From NCBI GenBank assembly GCA_947579605.1, contig OX388309.1, forward strand, positions 13,958,713 through 14,022,712: a stretch of DNA of 64,000 nucleotides. The letters run 5' to 3'. The position numbers were made by a program, and so were the translations under genes. This stretch comes from Athripsodes cinereus (taxonomy: Eukaryota; Arthropoda; Insecta; Trichoptera; Leptoceridae). Under the pieces are notes generated by a model. It saw only the letters and a list, made by a program, of their open reading frames with translations. It had not been told where the DNA came from and ran no database searches. Positions 1 to 10,457 of this stretch are shown here, piece by piece. The stretch's first letter is position 1, and each line of letters starts with the position of its first letter.

Positions 1-263
1 TTTTTACTAGAAATATTATATAACAAGTACGTACTAGTTCATAATAAATTAGAACAGCTAAGAATATAGAAAATATGTATACGTAATACATTTCACCTAT
101 TTTTCAATAATTCATATTTTCTTAGTGTGGTTCGCTCAAATTTTATGTTATCTTGAATAATGTAAGTATTTGACGTTAGCTTGAAGAGAATTTAGAATTC
201 AAATAGAATTTAATTTATTTGATACAAAGTGAATGAGATATGACCAATGAAGTGTTTATCAAA

Positions 264-426
264 TTTTTTTTTTTTTTTTTTAGAAAAAGATATATCTGGG
301 TTTTTGTTATAAACCCAAATACAACCTTATACACCTTTCACAGAGCTAAAAGCTTGTGTCGTGAAAGGGGAGTCTGCCGGCACCTGGGATCGAACCCCGG
401 ACCTCATGTTCATAAGGCCGAGACTC
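264..426 (-). mobile_element. SINE-1 copy, partly 5'-truncated
   Basis: On the minus strand: B-box GGTTCGATCCC (complement at 379-389), body with AAGCTTTTAGCT, terminal ATATATC and poly(A) (T at 264-281). The A-box side stops at the GAGTCTCGGCC position, so this copy is truncated at its tRNA-like head. Confidence 0.82.
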
Positions 427-1480
427 AAATTCGCTTAACTTTTAAATTATTGTTCGCTTAACTTATTCATTAACTATTTCTTACAATTTACTAGATAATA
501 TATTGTGTATAAAAAAATGCGTAGGTGTCACAACTTTCGTAAAATATTTTTTTTTCTAAAGAGATTTTTCTTTTGTACCTGATGAGAATGACCTAAGGAT
601 GACAAACGACAAAAGTGAAATTATTATTGTGGCTGCATACTGGTGTGGCAAATCTTAACCTGAAAAGTCAGTGAAGTACATCACAATCTTAAACTTATTC
701 TGTTGATAAATGTAACTAGTATTATTTAGAATCTCAGCAACTAAACTATCCTTTCTGCCTACTTTACAACCCAAGAAATCTGATAGGACGAGAGTGATGT
801 CACCAAAAAAGATATATGAAACAGATTAAATAAACTATGCATTAATTTTTGGAAGTTTTTTCGACTGGATTTGAGGTCAGTATGCTCTTATTTCAGGTGA
901 ATTAGAATTCTTATTTAAAACCGTGTTGTAAAGAACCATTTGATATTAATAAATATATTTTCACAAAAATAATTTCTGCTAAATGTAACATACTACTTAC
1001 GTCTAGTGATCTAAGCTGTATACCTAGTGTGCATTATATGTGTATATAAGTATAACATATATAAAAGCATCTCCTGAATCAATTACTTACGTATCTGCTT
1101 AACCCAAAATCTTTTACAAAGAAATCAACGGAAAAATATCCTTCCGTCCGATCCTTTTCTTGTTGTAATGCTCTCTCCGAACAGGACATAATATACCTTA
1201 CCACGAAAAATAACTTACTGCGAGACACCCTCTTTATACTAGATAAGGTATTAATACTATATTGTATATTACATGTAACTACTTATTTTTTATAGTAATA
1301 ATATCCCCTGAAAGCTTGTGTAAGAAGCATTTAGAAGATTCTAAATTATTAAACTAACACTTTATGCATTTTCTAGTAGATACTCGTACCCATCCGTAAT
1401 AAAATAAAATTATGCAAACGTTTTATTCTACTATACCTATATTATCGACAAAATTTAATAATTAAATATATTATTACCTC
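427..1480. other. No gene recognised
   Basis: AT-rich sequence with scattered stops in all frames. No repeat family seen. Confidence 0.5.
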
Positions 1481-1676
1481 AAATGGCGACCATGGAGTAG
1501 CAAAAGAAGCATCGGCAGACCACAAAAGAGATGGACTGACGACATTATTCCAATCGCGGGAAGGAAATGGATACAGAGGGCACAGGACCGCAACGATTGG
1601 AAGAGTTTGGAAGAGGCCTATATCCAGCAGTAGAGAGATGGCTGACTAAGAAGAAGAAGAAGAAGATACCTATATT
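1481..1676 (+). mobile_element. LINE ORF2 C-terminal tail with (GAA)n end
   Basis: Frame 1481-1633 reads KRSIGRPQKRWTDDIIPIAG, then RKWIQRAQDRNDWKSLEEAY and QQ stop, a signature of the last residues of an endonuclease/reverse-transcriptase type LINE. A (AAG)n tail follows at 1647-1670. Only about 190 bp survive. Confidence 0.75.
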
Positions 1677-1697
1677 AAACGATTCGAACGATAGTGT

Positions 1698-1770
1698 ATT
1701 AAGAGGACGAAAGACGTCTTTCTAGCGTTGTTTAGTCTATAGTAGAACGAAACGCTTGTTTCAACACAAC
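1698..1770 (+). repeat. GTAGAATTCCAT-family fragment
   Basis: cgaaagacgtctttct, then agtctatagtagaacgaaac and gcttgtttcaac match 53791-53850 block by block. The terminal GTAGAATTCCAT part is absent. Confidence 0.4.
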
Positions 1771-1830
1771 CAATACTAAAATATTAAAAAACCACTGTAT
1801 AATATAAATAAAATAAATAAAGGATTCTTT

Positions 1831-1834
<4 letters not shown>

Positions 1835-1873
<39 letters not shown>
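1835..1873. repeat. (TG)n microsatellite
   Basis: About 19 uninterrupted TG units. Confidence 0.97.
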
Positions 1874-1875
<2 letters not shown>

Positions 1876-2921
1876 GTGTTTGTAATCAGTTTCATAGATA
1901 TTATATAAATTTAGTAGTCCTGTGAAAATTCAACCACGTTACAAATATTCACTGATATTTTAATACAAATTTAATCTTACTTTATGGAAATCATGAAACG
2001 GTAGCAACTCTATAAAACGTGATTGAAAATGTTTGAGTAGAGAACTTCGCAGTACATACAGTTTTAATAATAGCGTTTTTCATGTTTCCTCAGTACTTAA
2101 TATAATGAATATAGAATAAGAGAAAATGATTATGAGTTCTTTATCTTATTTAGCTATGTAGTACCGAACACTTATTTATTTCTTTTTTTTTTGGCTGAAA
2201 TACTGTACATCAAAATTTGGTAAGTTTTATTTAAGAGTTACGTCTTGTCCGCTAAGAAACAAAGTTTATAGCTTACGGGCAGCTTTCTAATTGTTTTACA
2301 GCCTCAACATTTCTTCGCTAATTATATAAAATTCAAACTTGTGATAAAAAAAACTATTGACATTGTTATATCTAATTAAAACTTTTAAGTCTTTTCAACC
2401 CTTTTAGAAAAGCAGTTCAAGTTTAACATTAAAAAAAAAACAATAAAAAGACCAGTATTATTATTACCAGTACAAGATTTTTGACAAAAAAAAATCCTTT
2501 TCAAACCTGACATAGCATCATCTACTGAAAAAGCATCTGTGTAAGTACACAGATTAGGTATTTCGCATTTTTTTTCTTTGAATTATATTACTCACACTCG
2601 CTGGTTTATGTGAAGTAATATTTTATTTAGAACGGATTTTATCAAACCGTTTTTATTACAATTTAACTCCCTGTTACAACAGCGTAATGTCTCACGTAAA
2701 ATATAGACTACTTTGGGTACCACCACACCATAATTATTTTTACGAACTTACCTACTCCTTTCCTGTACCAATAATTATTATAATTATCCTAAAAATTAAA
2801 CCCTGCACTGAGACCATTACGGCTTTTAGCCAAGGCGGTTTCAGCAGAAAAAATGAAAAAACTAAAGAAAAAAACATAGAAATTCCATGTCTAAAAAAGA
2901 TATCATCAAAAAGAAACAGAA

Positions 2922-3209
2922 TCAAAGGAGAATCTCTATTCTGGCGATAAAGTCATTGTATGTTATGTTGAAAATATCGACATGAACATTCAAATCATTA
3001 AACAATTTTATAGCCTTTCCGATAGGAGAGTTTGGTATTATGTTTGTTCTGCTACCAGGGGGGTAAAAAAGTAAATGCTGTCGAGAACGATTGTACGATA
3101 CTGGGACGTAGATACAAAACTCACTCATAATCATTGGATTACTAATTATAAAGCCATTCAAGAGTTTGAAAAAATGCCTCGCACAATATATATCTCGACG
3201 GTGCATCAA
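2922..3209 (-). mobile_element. Probable LINE ORF2 C-terminal fragment
   Basis: The 95-codon frame ends HLLFYPPGSRTNIIPNSPIG, KAIKLFNDLNVHVDIF. This resembles the last ~50 residues of Jockey-like ORF2 proteins, which carry a conserved RTN/NSP segment and end with a short asparagine-aspartate-rich helix. No upstream reverse-transcriptase motif is present. This call rests on the C-terminal pattern only. Confidence 0.45.
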
Positions 3210-3722
3210 CGTATCATATCCCAGGTCAAACTTATATCACAATGTGAAAAGTTTATTTTATACAAAAAAAGGAAATGTGACATATACGCTTAAAGAATAA
3301 AGCATTAATCAATTACAAAATCGCTATGGTAAGAAAATGTTCTTTATACCTATGCAATTTTTTATGTATTCACAGTGTCGGTATTAAGATAGGAGAATTT
3401 CATAAAGAAATTAAAATCGTTTATTTTTTTTATTTCATTCCTGTATTGTAACTTGTTTAGTTAAAAATATAACTAAATTATGTATGGAAATAAGACTTTC
3501 TAATTAAATTCTGTTAACTTTTTTGAATATCCTATGAGTGAGACAATAGAAATTCGCATAATGTTAAGATTACCAAAATAAATTCTCCAAGCACCTGATG
3601 AATCCTTTCGAAAGCTGGATTTATTTCTGTATAGCCGTATTTATTATAATTATCATTAATTTATATTATATCTACAAATATATAGGTATGAATAGCATTT
3701 TGCTAAATATATCATGAAGAGA

Positions 3723-3984
3723 TCCCGTGGAGCACCCGGTAAAGAATTGGTCTCCCACTCTTCTGCGTAAGTTTTCGAGTGTCCTGTAAAAGGCAAGTGT
3801 TCGAAAAAATAAGACATTTTACATCTTAAATTCAGCGTTGAGGTTTGCCACCCATCCTGAATGTCTTGATTTTATACTGGCACGAAGAGGACAGTTTGCA
3901 TGTTTCTTACATGCAGCTGATCTGCTGGCTACCCCACTTGTGGGATATGCCGTGATGGTATAGTAGTAATAGTAGTAGTAGTAG
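3723..3984 (+). mobile_element. SINE-2 reference copy with 13-bp target duplication
   Basis: tatcatgaagaga is repeated at 3710-3722 and 3985-3997, proving target-primed insertion. The head has an A-box-like TGGAGCACCCGG (from 3728) and a B-box-like TTTTCGAGTG (from 3772), with T8-to-T54-equivalent spacing of 46 nt, as in a tRNA. The body is gaggtttgccacccatcctg and downstream. The 3' end ctaccccacttgtgggatat leads into a (TAG)n tail. The tail resembles the 3' end of the CKDRS LINE family at 63588. The tRNA origin is an inference from box spacing. Confidence 0.8.
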
Positions 3985-4469
3985 TATCATGAAGAGAATA
4001 TTATACTTTCAATAATAACTTTACTCAAGTCGAAATTTCTATAGAAAATGTCTGAATGTTATATTTCATTATGTTGTCTCAAATTGTGAAATGTACTGAA
4101 AACAATCAACGAATATATTGAACTTTCTCCGACTTCGTGTCAAAATCAGTGACATTATTATTTTTGTGAAACTGTTGATGTTACTATAGACATATATATG
4201 AAAATTGTGACAAGCTTTTGATCCGCAACATATTCAATATGATTTAATTTTAATCTGCTCCTATAATACTTCAAAACTACAACGTTTATGCTGTTCTTCA
4301 TATATTATCCTTCATTTTAATAAAAAAAAATATATATTTGAATGATAAGTAATACGCCTTAGGTATACATGTTTTGTATACATATTATTTGAGAATATGT
4401 TTTGCTGCCTTAACTCAAGATTATTCAAACTAATTCACAAAATTATTTGTTAGAAAAAAAGAGTAGGTA

Positions 4470-4612
4470 AGTATAATATAATCATAATCTCTGTTGCACA
4501 AAATTAGCATACAAAGCGAAAAAAACATGACAACATTACTAGTAAATACATAATTTTGTGCAATGGGCGAGTTTATCGCTGAAGCGCGATATCTTCCAAC
4601 TAACCCATTAAA
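4470..4612 (-). repeat. GATATCGC/GCGATAA hairpin repeat (LINE or SINE 3' end)
   Basis: The minus strand reads gggttagttggaagatatcg, cgcttcagcgataaactcgc, ccattgcacaaaatta. GATATCGC/GCGATA can form a short stem. Six copies in the window end in A-rich or ATT-rich tails, pointing to a retrotransposon 3' end. It resembles a repeat I associate with Lepidoptera (memory only). Confidence 0.6.
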
Positions 4613-4986
4613 TGAAAGCAAATAATAATAATATATAAATAAATAAATAAGTAAAACAAAATAAAATTCTTAAGATACCTGTTAGCTGTTATTTTTATCA
4701 TCTACAGATTATTTATATTTATGTTATGAATTTTTTGACACAATTGGATGTCGGGAACTGGATTTTTAACTTACTAGAAGTGTAGATGTCAAACATATTT
4801 TGAACTACTAGATTAATCACTCCAATCGATCACACTCATCCATAGTCAACCTATTTGAATAGGTATTAACTAGGTAGGTATGTTGTATATGATACACATA
4901 CATATGTGAACTTCCTTGAAGAATGCACAACACAGAGTTTCGACGCTTATGAATCGACTTCGATTGTCGAATCATAATCATTTTAT

Positions 4987-6488
4987 AGGCTGCTGCTATA
5001 TAAGTTAAATAGACTGGGTGTTACAGGAAAAGCATATATGTAAGTGGTTCGAAAGCTATCTTACAGACAGGCAACAAATGACAAAACTCAGAAATACGAT
5101 GGGAAACCAAAGACAGGTGCTTTATGGAGTACCACAGGGTAGCGTGTTGGGGCCTCTATTATTTTTGGTTTACATAAATAACTTGGTTGAACTTAGATTG
5201 CACCATGGAGAGGCCATTTCTTTTGCGGACGACACAGTCTTACTGTTTCGAGGAGGATCTTGGGATGAGGCGTGCCAAAACAGTGAGAATGGTTTGAGAA
5301 AGGTCAAGGAATGGCTGGACACAAACTTATTATCACTAAACACGGACAAAACTAAGTATATGTCCATGACCATAAGTAGGGGTCCCGATTTCCAAAGATG
5401 TACTTCGCCACTTAAAATTCATAGCTGCAAGTCGAGTACTGGCATATCACAGTGGACGTGCGACTGTCCGGTTATTGAAAGGGTCACCTCGTTGAAATAT
5501 CTGGGTTTGATATTGGATGAGAGATTGAGTTGGCACGAGCATATTGCTGGTATTGCAAACAGAGTCAGAAGGATGATGCACACATTCAGAGATGCTAGAC
5601 ATGTCCTATCGCGTGGTTTTTTGGAACTATCTACTTTGCCCTTGTAAATAGCATAATAAAATACGGCATAGTGGGATGGGGCGGAGCCTTAAGGACCGCC
5701 CTTGACCTATTGGTAAAAGCTCAAAAGTCCGTAGTTAGATTTATAAATAGGAAGCCCTTTCGATATCCAACAGATGATCTTTTTGCGGAATTTGGAGTTC
5801 TGGATGTTCGCCAGCTATATGCGAAATACATTCTGATAAACTACTTGAGACACAACGAGTTGCACGAGCGTCTTGGCCATTCTCATGGAACTAGGGCGAG
5901 ATTGGCAGAGAGATTTGTGGTACCAACGGTCAAAACTTGCTTTGCTCAGAGATACTTTACATATATTGCCCCTAGAATTCTTAACAAGATTTATGACACA
6001 GTTATCCGGGCTTCGGCTTCTTCTGGTGTTGGGGGAGGGATCACAGCATGGCTTCGGCAGTTGGGCCGCAGAAACACTGAGACCCTGATCACATATCTGC
6101 CTGTGTGACTGAGTGTGTGTGTATATGAGTATGAATACATATGTGGCGTTATCTATATGGGTATATATATATGTGTGTATGTATGTATGTATATATATGT
6201 GTGTGTGTGGGTGGGTGTGTATAAGGGTGAGTGTGTTTGTGTGTGTGGATGTATGTGTGCGTGCGTGAGCGTGTGCGTTATTTAATGGTTAAATAAAGTA
6301 AGGAAAATAATCTTAGTGACTGAAGTAAAGAAAATTGAGCGCTGAGACAAAGTATGGTGAAAACTGGTTCAGTCTACCTTGGTACGGGCTCATGCCCAGT
6401 TAGGTAGGTTTTTATGACTTTTATATTTTTAATACTGTTGTACAAATGAAATACTATGAAATGAAATAATAAATAAATAAATAAATAC
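4987..6488 (+). mobile_element. 5'-truncated non-LTR retrotransposon (CR1/Jockey-like reverse transcriptase)
   Basis: The open stretch 5018-5647 encodes the reverse-transcriptase palm: FESYLTDRQQ, GVPQGSVLGPLLFLVYIN and the catalytic box FADD (residues 69-72), then SLKYLGLILDERLSWHEHI of the thumb. The coding sense moves to another frame at a T-run near 5617-5622 and continues to the stop at 6106-6108 (YGIVGWGGALRT..., RKPFRYPTDDLF). Similarity to relatives starts at about 4987, so the 5' half, including the endonuclease, is missing. The 3' UTR holds a long GT-rich tract (6113-6275) and ends in (AAAT)n at about 6463-6488. The one visible frameshift makes it dead. The 28.9-kb element is a relative. 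Confidence 0.85.
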
Positions 6489-6681
6489 ATGTCTTATTTT
6501 TACAATGATGATATCAGAAGAGATTACTCAATTGGCACAGAGTCGCTCTGAGAAGGCTCAATAATACAGAATTGAAGATGACTCTAAGGAAGGAAACTTG
6601 TTTTTATGTGTCTGCATATCCCAATACAAAAACAATAAAATGTTGGAAGTCTATAGAATGTTGTTTACAGTACTGAACGAA

Positions 6682-7149
6682 ATGCGCGCGCATCGTGTTC
6701 CTGTTAATGTCAAACAAATACCACTTCAATGTTTACCTATTATTTTGGCATTAGGTATTATGTGTATATTATAATATGACTTAGTGTTAGTAACAGATAT
6801 CTGAGATGTCACACAGAAGGGAAAAAATCATCATTAAAATCATAACATTGAGATCATGCAAATACTATTGTTATTGTTGTTATGAAAAAGGAAGCACACA
6901 AAAATCTTTTTTTGTGTGTTTGACGCGACTCTTTTATGATAATAAAAAAATTGATGCGGAAATGCATGATAACATTTGGTGTGCACTTACATATATATGA
7001 ATTGTTCGATATGCTATTTGCTCCTTTCTATGTAATTTATGCATAATTATATCACTAAAATAATATTTGATGTCATAAATTCGTGTAGTTTTTACTTCGT
7101 CAAAAATAAAAATAGTGATTCATTTGACTGAAACAAGATGCGCGCGCAT
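6682..7149. repeat. Two ATGCGCGCGCAT palindromes 456 bp apart, possible MITE
   Basis: The 12-bp GC palindrome occurs at 6682-6693 and 7138-7149. Inward from each, about 10 more bases agree when inverted (catcgtgttcc versus catcttgtttc). This could be a small element with terminal inverted repeats, but no target duplication is clear. Confidence 0.35.
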
Positions 7150-7364
7150 TAACGGTCACCTAGAGACAACTACCATAAAGCCGTTAACGCCTTCTTATAC
7201 ACTTCATTTTTTATTGTAATCGAAAAACACCCATATTGGATCCTTAGAAGATATTACGAATATATAGGAAAACGTTTTCCGATAAAATATTTCCCTTGCG
7301 AGATTTTCACTCACGATGACTGGATAAATGACGTTACAAAAAACTTAACTATATTATTCTATAC

Positions 7365-7621
7365 CAGGCGTCGGCAACCTATGGCACGCGTGCCAGGCTT
7401 GGCACGCGATGGGGTTCTGAATGGCACTCTACAAAGTAATCAGGGAAATCGCGAAAATAGAATTTTATGTTATTTTTTTAATAAATATGTTTAAAAGATA
7501 AATTTGGTATAAAATTCTTCTCCTCTAGAACCCCATTATATAATTTAGAATTAAGGCGGCACCCTGAATCATATTGGTAGAGTGGCTTGGCACACCACAG
7601 CTAAAAGGTTGCCGACCCCTG
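7365..7621. mobile_element. hAT-type MITE
   Basis: Ends CAGGCGTCGGCAACCT and the inverted AGGTTGCCGACCCCTG, with a perfect 8-bp target duplication ttctatac (7357-7364, 7622-7629). It is 257 bp long with no coding capacity. The duplicated target is itself the TATAG-type tail of a LINE. Confidence 0.88.
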
Positions 7622-7915
7622 TTCTATACCCTCACGCCGTGTCCCAAGTGCAGAGAGAACGGAAAGCCAAATAGATCTATCCTTACACACATTCTTCGCT
7701 TCCTCCAGACTCATACAGTTTCTCATACACGTGCGTCGGTTCTTCTTACTCAACACATGGCCGTCCTTGAGAATTTGATCCATGCGATCAAGCCACGTGG
7801 TTTCGGACGCCCATGCTTCCTCACACCCTTTCTTTCAGACAATCCTCTTCATCATTCTTACCTCGTTCATTCTTTTAACATGACCAAACCACCATATCAT
7901 ATGCTTTTATGAGTA
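7622..7915 (-). mobile_element. LINE tail (CKDRS family), disrupted by an hAT MITE
   Basis: The minus strand encodes WWFGHVKRMNEVRMMKRI, then after a frame change LDRMDQILKDGHVLSKKNRR, CMSLEEAKNVCKDRSIWLSV, ending cacttgggacacggcgtg and gggtatag. The family recurs at 9758-10055, 10240-10457, 43093-43300 and 63588-63700. Its TATAG-type 3' tail is cut by the hAT element at 7365-7621; tail remnants lie on the far side (7340-7357). Confidence 0.75.
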
Positions 7916-9389
7916 TAAAAACATTTTGTCGAGTCTTTGTTTTGCTGACAGAAAAAATATTGTTGTAATTGTAACTATGAAAACTTGTAAACACGTTCAC
8001 AATAATATTAAAGAAATTGCAAATTCATAAGTTCTGTTGGCTGAGAGCTAACTAAAAGTTCTAATATTGACAATAAAAGATAAATAAAACAAAATAATTC
8101 ACCACACTTTACGTCTAACAGTAAAATGTTTCGCTAACGTCTTTTGACATTTAATCAGTTTTTTTTTACATTTTTTGTGTCTACATAATGATAATAATAT
8201 CATATATAACAAAATGCCGTTGTCTATTACTTTCAATCTTAAGAGCGAGTTTTAGTTTTCAAAATGTAATAAAAACATGATAATTATAATATCGTAGTAT
8301 TACCATTCGGATCCCACTAAATGTGTATCGTTGAAAAAGTCATTTTAGCTATAATTAAGTTTAAGCACATTAATAGAAATGCTTACATAATCACTATTTG
8401 ATATTACCACTATTCTGTAAAACTATAGAATTCATTTGAATATAGGCGCTATTGTGATAATCAAAATTGCTTTCGCTTATCGTTTTTCTTTTCAATAATT
8501 GTTTTTAAAATAGCTTGACTTAATCCAAAATGTTTTCATATTATTATTATAATGATAATTTGTGTTAAACTATGTTTTTAAATTTTTTAAAGATTACCAT
8601 ATTAAATATGCAAACCACGTACTCTCTAGGCCTTTTCAAATGTGGTTTATTCATGTTTGACAAATTCTACAATCTTTAGTTCTAAATGCTTATAATAAAA
8701 ACCAATGTCAATGTCCCACCGTCTTCAAAGAACTTTTCTATGCTCAAATGCTCAAAAATATTAATAAAACTACTTTTTTAGCTCAGTTAGACATTTTTTT
8801 AAATGATATCAAAGCAGCTACACATGTAGTTACTTTTATTTAAAATAAAACGATAAAAGCTTTTTTAAATTTAATAAGAAAATCATTACTAATTATTATT
8901 TAAAACATTCTATCTTTACGTTATTCGATACATTTTGTTGTTTTAATACTGTAAAATGAAAGGATATATTTAAGTTACGAATATGTTTATAATATAAACT
9001 TACTAAATTTTATAAATTAATCGTCATCAATCCATTATGAAATTAAAAAAATGTATCCTACTATTGATTTTTATTGACAGAAACATTTTTTGTCTTTCAA
9101 GGACATTGATTAAAAATCAATACAGTAAAACACATTCATTTTAATTTATTTAACCTTAAAATCGATACAGCGTATACTCCTCGGTTTTTGAACCGTAATT
9201 TTTTCAAAAACTAAAAAACAACATACATACAGATTCCAACATTATTATTATAGACAATAAAGTGATTTTTGGAAAGAAAGTTACAGCTGAAGGGCAATAC
9301 GATCTCAGAAGATAACTTTGAGCGATGAACACAAGAAGATACGTAGATGGTAGATGACATAACAATGATATATTTTCTCAATTCCTTTT
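7916..9389. other. No gene recognised
   Basis: AT-rich, no splice-bounded open frames and no recognised repeats. Confidence 0.5.
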
Positions 9390-9467
9390 ACGAATTCCGT
9401 GTATGTCACTTGAGATATCAGTATCTTTACGAATTCCGTGTATGTCACTTGAGATATCAGTATCTTT
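9390..9467. repeat. Perfect 39-bp tandem duplication
   Basis: acgaattccgtgtatgtcac and the next 19 bp occur twice without change (9390-9428, 9429-9467). The unit is a multiple of three, so the minus strand reads a repeated 13-residue block, but the surrounding frame shows no domain and is probably not a gene. Confidence 0.95.
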
Positions 9468-9705
9468 AGCCAGATTATCAAACATTTGAACAAGCTTTCC
9501 TTTGTTTGTTTTGCTTTGAGGAGGATAAAAAAGTTTATGATGACGTCAATTTCCACTTTGTTTTTATTTTCCAGAAATATAAAACTTATCATCATTAAGA
9601 TCTTAATCTTTTAACTTAACATCTACACATATATATAATAACCATCGCAGATTGAATTTATTGCCTCGTTAGACTAATTAATTTATTATATTGTATATTG
9701 TACGG

Positions 9706-9757
9706 TTAACTTGAGGTATTTTGCACGAAAACAGCACTTTAATGATATCCAATAATA
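9706..9757 (+). repeat. Short dispersed LINE-like 3' end
   Basis: cttgaggtattttgcacg, aaaacagcacttta, atccaataataat resembles 62156-62210 (cttgaggtgctttggcacgt, aaacgacactttta, gtccaataataata). Both end in (AAT)n. Confidence 0.45.
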
Positions 9758-10055
9758 ATATACATACATACATACCATCACGCTGCTTCCCTCGCAGTAC
9801 ATCTTTCGCTTCCGTCACTGTCATTCAATACCTCATGCACTTTCTCCTGTTCAATGTACTCAACACGTGGTCGTCTTGTAGGATTTGCTTTAGATGATCT
9901 TGCCATTTGATCCTCGGCCGTACACGTCTCCGAGCACCATTCTTCTCAGCCAAATATATCTTCTTGGTCATTCTGTCCTCGTTCATTCTTTCCACATGGC
10001 CAAACCATCGTAACTTATTTACATTCATCCTTGAAACTACACCAACTTTCATTCC
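9758..10055 (-). mobile_element. LINE tail (CKDRS family)
   Basis: The minus-strand frame 10052-9825 reads NKLRWFGHVERMNEDRMTKK, RRVRPRIKWQDHLKQILQDD, HVLSTLNRRKCMRY and then decays through MTVTEAKDVL-like codons. The 3' end is a (TATG)n repeat seen as catacatacatac at 9757-9775. Confidence 0.75.
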
Positions 10056-10239
10056 TCATTCCTCTCGATCAATGTACGTTAAAAGCAAACAAGATACATT
10101 AGCTAGAAGAAAGTATATGCGAAACCGCGAGAATAAAGAAAGAATTCTAACTTTTTACAATGTTCCGCAGATCACAGCATATTTTATAAACCAGTGCACT
10201 TATAAAAGTTAAACATTAAAAACTGTCAGATGATTTACT

Positions 10240-10457
10240 ATTTATTACTATACTAGACTACACTATTCCCTCACACCGCATCTCAAGTGAGGCAGGCAGA
10301 GAAAACTGAACGCCATATAGATATGTCCTCACTCCTCAGATACTTCTTTCGCTTCTTCTACATTCATATTTATCATCTCAGTAATCTCATCTCCACAGCA
10401 TTTATTCCACCCTCTTCAGCCATGTCTACGTTTCGCTTGCATTTCGTTTCGCATATT
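10240..10457 (-). mobile_element. Decayed LINE tail (CKDRS family)
   Basis: The minus strand shows MNVEEAKEVSEE and degraded LSA-type codons, then the family's terminal ctcacttgagatgcggtg and a TATAG-like tail near 10243-10258. Frames are scrambled. The Harbinger-like element abuts it at 10458. Confidence 0.55.

Noticed and set aside
2687..2950. 87-codon plus-strand frame
   Set aside because: Lysine/isoleucine-rich background translation with no splice context or motif.
9305..9595. 96-codon minus-strand frame with repeated ILISQVTYTEFVK
   Set aside because: The repeat comes from the 39-bp tandem duplication; the rest is low-complexity AT-rich translation with no domain.
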